A DNA stretch of 64,000 nucleotides. It comes from Ctena decussata (Eukaryota > Mollusca > Bivalvia > Lucinida > Lucinidae). Positions within the stretch are counted from its first letter, which is position 1. Each line of letters starts with the position of its first letter. This document shows, in pieces, positions 11,101-23,100 of this stretch. The notes beneath the pieces are model-generated. The model ran no database searches. It worked only from the letters and a program-made list of their open reading frames with translations, and was not told the DNA's origin. Where the stretch lies: the NCBI GenBank assembly GCA_963989385.1, contig OZ022508.1, forward strand, positions 49,267,087-49,331,086. Reading direction: 5' to 3'. Position numbers and translations under genes: made by a program.

Positions 11101-14100
11101 TTCTGAGATCTTGAAAATCCCGCACATGATTTCTATGAGGCACATCTGGCTGACCATTACAGCTGCTGTCATCTGAATACAAGAGTTCATCTGCTACACC
11201 TGTTGGCACCTCATTATAATCATTCTCAAGTTTTCTCTTCCTGAGACCATAGCTACCATCTGATGTCAGGATGTGTAGTTTTTCTGCTGGTTTATACAGC
11301 GATACTCCACAACCAGGCTGGTAGTAGACGGGAATGTCGGCAAATGTTGAATGCTCATTTCCCATAATCTTCTCATCTGCTTCCTGTAAAGAAAAAAAAA
11401 TCCTGAAATGTAACACAATGTAACATGTAACACAAAGAAAATGTGATTAAGGTACATGTACTGTATTTCTCCAGTTTTAAGTTAAAGGTTTTCCCTTCCA
11501 AAACGACCCAAAAATCTAGATCCATCTTATAAGATGGATCTAGATTTTTTAAATTGTTTTGGAAGAGAAACCCCCATCTTAAAGCTGAATTAAACAAGAC
11601 TAATAACATAGTTGGGGTAATGTTGGAAGGGAAACTCTTCATCTTATAGTTAAATAAATTTGGTATCTGCCACGACACACACAATTCTGTGAATCCAGGA
11701 ATCCATGAAGTCTAGCTACAGCCTTCATTGTGCCCCTGTAGGAGCCTCAGGGTTGTTGTTGTGTTATTGTTAACGTCCATGGTAAACAGCTATGGTCAGT
11801 TAACCTAACCACACTGTTCCTTGGCAGGCTTAGACCTCCTAAGCGGTTAACCAGTACAAAGTGCACTTACTTTCGCCAGTAACTGACAACTGCCCTTCTT
11901 GAATCAGCGGAAGGAGAAATCAAAGTAAGTGGCCGGACCAGGTATCGAACCCAGGACCTCTGGTTTATAAGTCAGACGCCCTACCGAATGTGCTATGCGA
12001 CCAGGCTAGGAGCCTCAGGGTCCATAAGTGGTGGCTTAATATATTTCTGTGAACAGAGATGGCTCTCAAACCATGTCAGTTTGAAACAGAAGGCTTTAGC
12101 CAGACAGCATGGATACTGTAAATGGGCCTGAAGATTCCACAGGCACGAATAGTGTGCCTGTGGAAACTTCAGGGCCCATTTATGGTGTATGCAAACAGCA
12201 AAGGCTCTGAGCAGACTGAGCAGATACACAGGCTGGTCTGAGCCATAAGTGTGTATGTATGCAATGATCACTTTTTCTGCAAGTTGAGACTCAGATCATT
12301 AATTTGTATCATTATTTCAATATAATGATCATTATCAAGTATCTGCACCTGCAACATTCCAGTTTTAAGGCACGTTATAGGAATTTGATGTAGAAAGTTT
12401 CTTTGCTACTCAAATAATACCATACCAGTCCTTTGGTTGTTTGACAGAGTGAGTGAGAGAGAGGGTGAGCCTAAGAAGCCTGTTACCAGTTATATCTGAA
12501 AATATACTTTTAGCCACCAAAAATACATACCTCTGCTTTCTGAACCCGCCAACATCCACAGAACAACAAGCTCATACAATTTCCCATGTTTAATCTTATT
12601 TTTCTCTAACTAATTTCCACCAACTCTACAGTTATTTCCTTTATTGACCTTGTTGAATCTAATTTTCACGAAAAATATAACAGCTATAGTTCCATATGTT
12701 TCTTCTACTGTCCTTGATATGCTGTATGATGCAGCTTTCCAACTTAACTTTTTGCTTGCAACTTAAATGCCATATTTAATCTGAGTATTTGGCCACTAAA
12801 ACTACTTCTGTTTAAAGTTCTAAAACTCCTCCTCTGAGTAAGTGAATGTATCCTGTAAGAGGCTGTTTTATAAAACTGCCAAAGAGTGAAGAACATGACC
12901 AGACTGCTCCTAAGGAGCAGTCTGATCTGGATCTACACTGTTTGCTCGAGTATTCTGTCTGAGTCTTTGGGAAAAATGCAGAAGCATTGTATTATATGTC
13001 ACATTATTTCAAAGTTCAAAATGACAATTGTCTTATTTATATCGCATTTCATATGAAACAAATTGTTACCACTAAAACCCATAGTATTACAACATAGATG
13101 CTTAAGTGTAGCAGACTGATCAGGGTCTCGAATCTTTTCCAGGTGGCCAACAGTTTTACAGAAAAGTTGACTGCATAAACCCATAACATAAGTGACAATT
13201 AACATATCCTTATTATAGAGTAAATGCAGCAAAAAAGCTAACATAGCACTCCAATCTAAGCAATTACTCAACGTCAGTTCCCATCACTGGCCTGTTGTTT
13301 ATATTATTATTTTCTTTCTTTTTGTTTTTAATTATATATTTTTTTATTCTTCATTCCTTAAGGGTTAAATTGCACTTCAGTCTCATCCATTTTACTCAAT
13401 GGCATTTCTATTCCCATCACTGGCCTGCCATTTTTATCACGACTTATTTATTTTATCTTTTTTATTATTTATTCTTTTTTTTCTCTCCTTTTTTTTTTTT
13501 GTTTTCCATATATACTGTCCAGTCCTAATTAAGAACATACAAATCTCCTCCTATATGAAATTGACAAACAGAATCAGAAGCCAACTCAGGTTAAGTCCAT
13601 AATTCCCATTTATAAATCTAATCCGAGCTGACTCCTGAACTTTTCAACATGGAATGAAAATATATCTGCACTTTTGATTTTTAAAATCTACTTGGACAGA
13701 AGCGCCAGTAACTGTTGTCAGTCGAACAGTGTGGCAAGATCAGATTGTTCCAGAAGGAACAGTCTCATTAGGCTGAGACTGTTAGCCTTATTCCACCAGC
13801 CATATCACTGGAGAAAACATTCAACTTCTTCAATTTTTGGAACAAAAATACAGCTATTAGCTATGATGCACCAATATTTAAGGTAAATATGGTTCCATTT
13901 TTTTAAGTAAATTTTAAACTCCTTATCTAAATGACACCATAAAAAGCAAAACCTATGATATTAGTTTCATCTAAGTCAAGGCCTAAAAAATATCATCCCA
14001 AAATGTAAGACCGAGATTCAGATAGGTTATAATAATAAGAAACACAATATTTTTCACTTCATTTATATATCAGAGGAGGACATAGCATATACAAAACTTT

Positions 14101-17100
14101 TATAGCCAGAAGGTATTTTATGCCATCAAAATTTAAGTTAAGAATGTACAAACACAATAAGACAAGCCCAAGTGATTCATGATGATGACAGAGGAATTCA
14201 GATGTTGGGGACAAACAAAACAGCTGAGTTTAAGATTGGGATTCATCATCCCATACAGAGTAAACGATAACTGACAGCTGCTGAGACTGGGTAAAGAATG
14301 ATCACTGACAAGAAAAAAACAATCATTGACACATAGTAAAGAATAAATACTGACAGATGAAAAGAGAGATCAATAACAGTTGTAAGTGATCACTGTAGGA
14401 TGTACAGAATGATCACTGTAAAATGTAAAGAATGATCACTGTGATATGTAAATAATGCTCATCCACAAACGTTTAGAATGATGACCGGTATAAAGAATGA
14501 TCTCAGACAAATCAGGAAAAAATGATCAGTGACAGGTGTAAAGATTGTCACTCACAAAGGTTAAGAATGACCACTGATAAATGTAAAAAAAAAAGATCAC
14601 TGACAGGTGTTAAAAATGATCACTGACAAATATAAAGAATGAGCACTAACAGGTTAAAGAATGATCACTCACAAAGGTAAAGCAAAATCACATACAGATG
14701 TGAAAAGTAATCATTGACAGGTGTAAACAACATCAGTCACAAAGGCAGAAAGTTCAGTGACAGAAGTGAAGAATTCTCACTGTGTCACCATCAAATGTAA
14801 GGAATGGTAACTCAAAGAGGCAACTAATGATCACTGACAGGTGTAAAGAATGATCACTGACAGATTAAAGAATGATCAATGAGAGATGTAGGAATAATCA
14901 CTGACAAATGTAAAAGTTGATCAGCACCAGATGTAAAGTATGATCACCAACAGATGTAAAGCATGATGACTGACAGGTGTAAAGAATGATCAATGACAGA
15001 TTAAAGAATGATATCTGACAAATGTAAATTATGATCACAAACAGATGAAAAGAATGATCACTGACAGATATTAAGAATGATCACTGACAGATGTAAAGCA
15101 TGATCACTAACATATTTTAGAATGATACCTGACAGATATAAAGAATGATCACTGACAGAGTTTAGCATGATACCTGACAGATGTAAAGAATCACTGACAA
15201 GTGTAAAGAATAATCACTGCCAGGTGTTAAGAATGATCACTGACAGTGTAAAGAATGATTACCGACAGATTTAAAGAATGATCATATGATGGATGTAAAG
15301 AATGATAACTGAGTCACTGACAGATGTAGAGAATGATCACTGACAGATGTAAAGAATGATCACCAACAGAGGAACAGCATCACTGCAATCACCTACGATC
15401 ACCCTGATATGGAAGAGGGGAATTATCAAAAATAGATGGCAAAGGAAGTACAGAAAGATCTCTGTATGACAATTCAAGAAGTGGGTTTTAGAATATTTGC
15501 ATTAAAATTATGTATGTCAAGTTGTTTTTTTTTCTCAAAAATATCAAAGAGCAGAAGTATTATGATGTCAAACATCACATCCCCAAGATGGTAATTTTTT
15601 TATTTCCCTGTATTACATTCAGTAACTTTATACACACTGTCTAGAATGGCTAACATGCATGATTTCATCCATACATTGTCAAGTCTCTCAAAATTTGAGG
15701 CTTTCACATAGTATTCCAAATAAATCTAAATAATCATGAATTTATAACTGAGAGAAACTATAATCTTCTGATGTAACTAGATTTCATTGTAATTCTTCTT
15801 ACAAATTTCATTACATTTCAGTGTTCCACTTTTGTTTTAATTAGATTCCATCAGCGAAAGTTCCTCAAACTTGAGAATATCAAATCATGTGCAGGAAGAG
15901 ATATTAAATTCCTTTAAAACTTTAGATGTATCACATGTGTCTCAATATAGCACAACATGTAAGTAGTTTGCAGTAATGAGAAAAACAAAGAGGAACGCAA
16001 TGATCTCTATGAGTCTTTGTTTTGTCTGGATCGTATCTACCCAAAGTATTTGTACAATGGTGCCTGAGGGAACAGTGTAGATGCAGATCAGACTGCCGGG
16101 TGCAATCTCGTCTTGATTACTACTCAGGTACTGTGCCAAATATTTTCATCACACTGCCAGATAGAAACATCAACTTTTAGAATACCCTTCTAATAATTAA
16201 GATAGATAGATCTGAGTAAACAATGCAGACCCAGATCAGACTGCTCCTAAGGGAGCAGTCTGATCAGGGTCTACACTGTTTGCCAGTCTATCTGCATCTT
16301 TAGATGGATTACTGCTAGGAGTTTGATCTCTTTTACAAAAGTCTTTAATTTTTAGGACGTCATGGAAATTTTCTTACGTGGTAATTTGTGTTCCAATATT
16401 TAGAGTTTAAATTATACAAGTCTGCACTAATTGATTATTAACAGCCTATTATTAATAAATGAGAAAATAATTAGTGGTATTTGTTTTTGCTTAACATTTT
16501 TGGTAGATATATATTGACACCCTGAACAATCAGCTGTTCCCTTTATTTTATGCTTCCTGGAATCTACACTGAACGAATATTATAACCGTCCACTTTTCAA
16601 ATTGAATTTTTTCTGTCTAAATGCAACAGTATCAAAGTGCATAATACCAGAAATCATGTGAATGGTTAAGTACTTCAGTTTAGCGATATTTGAAATATCT
16701 GTGATGCTTTTGCACATGTTTGGGAAGAAATATCCAACAATGTATTTTTGAAAGAAAACTTTGCTTAAACGCAATTTCCATACAGGTCTAAGTGCAAATG
16801 TGAACAGTGTGGTCTACCAAACCAATAAACACTAAAAAGTTGAGATTTCTTAAGAGAAATACTTTTTACGCAATTTTGAAAAATGCATTTTCAGAGAAAT
16901 GAAAACAGATTTCGAAAATCATCTAAACCTTCAAGTTGAAAACAATGTATGTACATGTTGAGGTCTTGGCCTACAAAACCATACTCCATAAAGCCTGGTG
17001 AGTCTATAATGCAACCAAAAATTGTCAGCCATTTTGTACACTTCCGCTTTCTGAATAAAATTTAAAATTCTTGGATGAATTTCATTCTTCGAAATGGTGC

Positions 17101-20100
17101 CGAAAACATCCAGAAACGATGCTGTATTGCCAAAAAATTCAATGCCGTACGGCAGATAATTATGTCTACAGAGCAGCGCAAACTTTGTATCTGGGTTATG
17201 TGCTTAAAGCTGAACCTCTGGGATATATCTAGGGATAGTGCGTTTCTTCGAGTTATTGTGTAGACCTTACGGCAATTCCGATCACATAAAAACTTTGATT
17301 ACTATTAAATCTTCAATACAGGTATTTGGTTACCTCTTTAAAATAAGATTTGTTCTCAAGAACTACGACATTTGAACGCATTTATACAGTAGCAACATTT
17401 GTGACTTTTTGAAACAAGGGTACCTTAGTTTGGACTGCGCCTATGCACGAAGTAGTCGTCCTATTGAAATGAAATAACTTGAAGAGTTTTGGCAAAAAGC
17501 TTAATCATCTATGAAGCTAATACTACTTTTGACCACCAACTTTTATTTGCGGAACCAGTCGCCAAAATGTTGGTTGGACGGTTATAAGTTTCGTTCAGCG
17601 TTTATTTAAATTTGGAAAACCTCTGTTTCTCTGCAAACACTTTATGAAATAAAATAAAATATTTTGCAGACTATAAAATGTTATGATCAGATGATAACAA
17701 GGTGGAAAGGCCACGGCGGAAAGGCCACAGAGTATTTCTGGGTTCTTTTTTCTCCTGTCTTGAATAAGATAACTTTTACAATAAAATATCCATGGGACAA
17801 ACTGACAAACCACAGTAAAACGAAAATTGCAACCACAAAAACAACAATTTACCTCCCAAAATGACAGTTTTTGAATAGAAGTATCCCCCTAACTGTATCT
17901 ATCCTTAAAGCTACAAACATTTTATAAAGTCACTTTGACACAAGAGGATATTTTGAGGTATCGGTGTTTGAGATGAATGTAACAAATCTATAGGAAATAT
18001 ATACAATTTTTTAATGAAGTCACATCGACCAAAGAGGATATTTTAATCAATTAGTGCTGGAGATACCATAACACAATTGTATTTAGCAGTTGAAGCCCCA
18101 AAAATGAAAATAGCTATATTTGCAAAACAGTGTTGATCCAGAAGAGGTGGCTCAAAATGAGCCATCTCATCTGGATCAACACTGTTTGCCCTCTAGTTTT
18201 TGAATTCCAAATATAGCTAGAACAAAACTTTTTCTTATAATTTCGCATACATGAATTTTGTCATCTGCTTTAAGGTGCTTTCAGGGTTAGGATTATTGTG
18301 GTAACTAAATTTTAAGCAATTGTTTCTGTCTCATTACCGTATTTTCTTTCTGTTTATTTAGATTTTGCAGATGTAAATTTTGTCATGAATTTTGATAAGT
18401 GATTTTTCTGATATGACCAGGATGTCTCATTATTTTCTTCCTGTTTATTTCCTGTACAAACTCGGAAGTACTATTCTCAACTACGGGTTGCAGCGGTCGA
18501 GGACCGGGTTATTGCTTTATTGATTTCTGATGGCTAAATTGATGTTACCGGCTGGCTTAAAAATCCAATTACTGAAGAAGCTTGTGTTAGAGCTGGGAGA
18601 AAATAATGGTCAGTTATTCCAGCTACTTAAAGCTACCATATTTTCTATATAAATTCAAACAGAAAAGCTAGAGCAAACATTGTAGACCAAAATCAGCCTG
18701 CTCCAATGGAGCACTCTGATCTTCATCTACACTGCAACAAGCTTGTAAAACTTGCACCGATGGACAAATCAACCTTCGTTAATTGATGACGAAAGAATCT
18801 ATACAAAATTACCTAAGTTGCCAAATATATACAACAAACTGGTATATGTACTTTTGGACGCAGATTTTGTCAGCTCAGCAGTTTGCTATTCTTGTAACTC
18901 TACCATTATATTTTATTTCTAGAGGTTTTGCTTAACCCTTAAAGCACCAAAAATTAAAATTGTTGAATTGGCAAACAGTGTAGATCCAGATGAGGTGGCT
19001 CATCATGAGCCACCTCATCTGAATCTACACTGTTTGCCCTCTAGTGTTCGAATTCTTAATATAGTATCGCTTGGACGAAACATTTTTTGAAATTCTGCAG
19101 ACGTAAATTTTGTCGTCTGCTTTTTGGCGCATTAAGGTTTCAAATAATTATATATAACTGACTAATGGTGGTAGCAGAAGGGGTCAAACTATCAAAATGA
19201 TAGGTCCGAACTGGTAAATCACAGAACACTGACAATTCTGAAATATTTAGATACACAGACATAGACACCTATATAGAGGTGTGATCAGGTGCTAACAAGT
19301 AGTATGCATCACCTGCCTATAATACATTAGTCATGTCCCTGTACACAGTGAAACTGAAAGTTGGGTACTGAAAGCCCGACCATGGCCTTCAAATTGTAAG
19401 TAAGCTTAGAAACTGCCACATGGTAGGATCAATGAGGTCATGTCTCCCTTAGAACCTGTTAAGACAGTGCTGACACAAACTTTGCTCTGTGATAACCCTG
19501 TGACAACAACAGCCATTGTATTTCTGTATAGTATGAGAATACCCTTATTTACACCAATTTTACAATTCAAACCAGTTGAAGTTTGATGAGGAATGGTTTT
19601 AGCAACACCTGGCGTCCTGAAAACTGATTTTGGCACTGACTATAGACATTTGATGTATAACATGCCCTTGCTCATTTCTGTTTCAAGATGTAAACATATG
19701 GTCTGTATTGGTTGTGAGTTGTTTCATATAAGTTTTTCCTGTAACCTCATTGAGAGTCAGGGCATCTTTGTCGACATCATCTTTGTCCACATCATGAGTC
19801 TCTTGATCCACTTCACATAGTTCTCTACTTCCCTCTGGGAACAAGCAAGCTTCCATGCATGGCATTGTCCCCCAAACTCTTCCTCTGTCCCCCTCACCTC
19901 TATTTCCTGGAGTATTGTCCTGGCTATACCTGCCTGTTGAATACACAGTAACACATGACCATGCAATCATGGCTTATGCTTCTTGATCTTGGTTAGAAGA
20001 TCTTCCAATGTGCCAATAGTCTAGCTGGCATTAAGCCTATTTCACATCAGCCGTGTAATTTTTTGTTCGTACGATTTTGGAGGCCATGGGTGCCGCAGTT

Positions 20101-23100
20101 TGCAGACAAATTTGCAGTGTATCTGGGCGGGTCCACAAAGGTCTCAGAGATCGTAAGGCAGCCGTACCATGTTCGTAGGTCTGTCTCACGGGTCCCACGA
20201 TTTTGCAGCTTAAAAGTAGGAAAAAATAAACATTATTTCGTACAGCGGCCGCAAGATGGCCGTGCAGCAGCCATAAGACTGCTGCAAAACTGCCGTGAGA
20301 CGGTCGTAAGAATTTGTCAAAAATCTTGCGGGCACCGTACGACGCACACGAATGTCTTACTATGACCATACGTTCATCGTACGAATTCGCCTTGAATGAA
20401 GAATAAAATGCAAGAGCACCACTGCAACCCTCATAGTTTCACCATCACTTGTCGAAACCACATAGGATCCTGATGGCTGTCCCACAGCAGCGTATTGCCT
20501 TTCTAAGAAGAAGGCTCCGTGATGAAGAAGAGCGTCACACCCCATCCTGGCGCTGCTCATCCGAGCGCGGCAAGGTAGAAGAGGAAGAGGGAAGCGTTGG
20601 TGGGTCAAACCCTGAATCTGTTTCGCTTGGGGCATGCTTCTTCTCTGGAGTCTAGACTATGAGTACCGATCTACTTTTATAGGAGACGCAAGTGACGCAA
20701 CAATCATAGGACTGTCATGCGCCTGCCTAGCGGCTGCCGTGCGACTTGCCTGATTGTCTTATGATTCGCAACATTCTTGTGATAGCATTCTGTCAGGACA
20801 CATGACCGTGGCAAGACAAACGCAAGAAATGATTGACACTAGCCCCGCCTGCAAACTTGCGAACTTCAGCAAAATTGTGAGTCAGTCATGCGGTTATCTC
20901 AAGACTGTCATGCGGCAGCCTTGCGGCATCCACATATTGCTAAAAAATCGCAGAAATAATGTGCATGTTGAGAATTCAGTTGACGACCTTGCGACGTCTA
21001 AAATTCGTACGACGATCTTGCGGCTGCCGCACGAAACCCAGCGATTTTTGTGAGAAATGTGATGGCAGAGGGCCGTACGGCTGCCGTAAGGCTAATGTGA
21101 AACAGGCTTTACTTGCTGCACACATCCTCCATACCATAAAAATTCTAAGTATTGGGACAGTTAGGTTTGAGTATACAGTGCAGACCCAGATCAGAGAGCT
21201 TCCAAAGGAGTAATCTGATCAGGGTCTATGCTGTCTGTCTCTCCATATGCATCTTTTGAATGAATAGCTGCATTGTAGAATCAAACTGAATGTTACAGTG
21301 ACTACATTTTGTGTCCCAATTTTAGAATTTTTATGGATGTATGTGATCTCTGTAAGAGAGTTCATGCTCTTTGGGTTGCATGTTATCTCTATTCTCTAAG
21401 GTCTTTATTTTTCTCTCCACTTGGACAGACAAGGCTCCTGCTTCATAGGCATATGAATTTAGGAAATGTGACAAGGCAGCTGAGTATGATGTTACGTATC
21501 CTTCCAAATTGGTTTTTGTCTTGCAAGAGGATCTCTGATTTGGAGCCTTCAAACAACAGGGTTGATCCAAAGTATTTAAGGTGTATGGATATAGTTCCAT
21601 GTTTTCCTGACATTTCTACAAAGGGGAATCACTTTCATGACTTCCTGTTTGCTTCTCCAAAGCATGAAACCCTTCCAAAAGGGGGGTCAACTTTTAAAGG
21701 AAAGAATTTGCTCCTGGAGTTGCATAGTATTTCCTTTAACAGTTGAACCCATTGAGAAGGGAGCCAAAAATGAATATGTCAGAGTTGTATCCCCTGAAAA
21801 TGCACCCATTTACCTTAAAGTTGGTGACTCTTCCTTTTCAATACCCACTGCATCACCTCGTTTCAATCTGCAGTGCCTCTGAGTATGCTCTTAGCCCAGC
21901 TCTGGGCCGGAAAATGCCCAGAAACAAGTTTCAATTTTCTAAATTAGAAACTTTGTTTCTGAAATAATTTCGGTCCGGAGCTGGACTAAGTATGCTCTTA
22001 GCTGTTCTGCTCACCATCCCAAAGCTTGTCAGTGACTAAAGCATTTATAGTTGTAGAAAACTTAATATTCCTATATATGCCCAGAATTTATTAAGTGAGA
22101 TATTGATGATCTGTCACACCTTGCTGTTCTGATGATAATTTAAGGATTTTTTTTTTTTTATTTCTCAATAAAACATCTCCCCTACCGGTATTCGAACCAT
22201 CACAGACTGTTCTGAAGGTTACAAAAGCTATTTTTACAAATATTAACAGAAATTATTCTCAAAATCATCATCAAAGCCTACCATTAGCTAAGCCTCTATA
22301 TCTGTTAGTCATAGCAAAGAAAGAAGGATCAAAAGACGTTCCAGACAACATATCAGTATCAAAACATGTACCTTTTTCCTGGCTGTAAAGGTTATCCAGC
22401 GTCTCAGTCCTGATAATTGCTGCACAAACGCCATATGAAGTGTCATATATTTAATGATCAGCTAATGGCAATGGTTCAAAACAAATCATATACATAACTA
22501 TTCATAATCATGCATGTTGAAACTAGAATATAACCAAAATTACCTGTACTTTCTAAATCACATGATTCTTTACCAATGACATGTGGTTTATTTACAAAAT
22601 TTTTACCCTTGATCCTAAGGAAATTAAGTACAAGAATAAACGTAGTAATATTTTCCATGACAAAACGGGAAGTAAACTCTTTGTTGACCTTATAAGACGG
22701 AAAATATCAATATTATCAGGGGAAATCACCTTAACAGCCTTAGCTGATCAATCAATACAAGGGAAGAAACTCTAATAAGCTTTACATCTGCCAGCGTATT
22801 ATCTGTTGTTTTTCTTGTCTGGAATGCCCCTTCAGGTTTTTTTTTTTGCATAGAAAACATATAAATGAGCTCTACATATGAAAACAAATGCAAATAGCGA
22901 AGACAATGTGTCTTCCCCCACCCCCACCCCCCTCACCAGATTAACCAACTGCACAGTCTAATCAGGGTATCAATCATTTGATAACATGTTACTTGAATCT
23001 CATGAACACAACTAGAAATGTTTTTCAGAGAACAAGACCTGTCCGCGTACAGGATAGCTCGCCTGCAGCGCATTGCCCATCACATAAAAAACTTTAACCA

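Noticed and set aside
11941..12006. Possible functional tRNA gene on the minus strand
   Set aside because: Both promoter boxes are present, but it continues into a SINE body with a simple-repeat tail and is flanked by a target duplication.
13295..13602. Hydrophobic plus-strand frames resembling membrane peptides
   Set aside because: They arise from T-rich low-complexity DNA and lack any start context, splice site or conserved motif.
20063..21213. Several open frames of 66-110 codons on both strands
   Set aside because: They lie in a GC-rich, stop-poor transposable element, overlap one another on opposite strands, and show no transposase motif.
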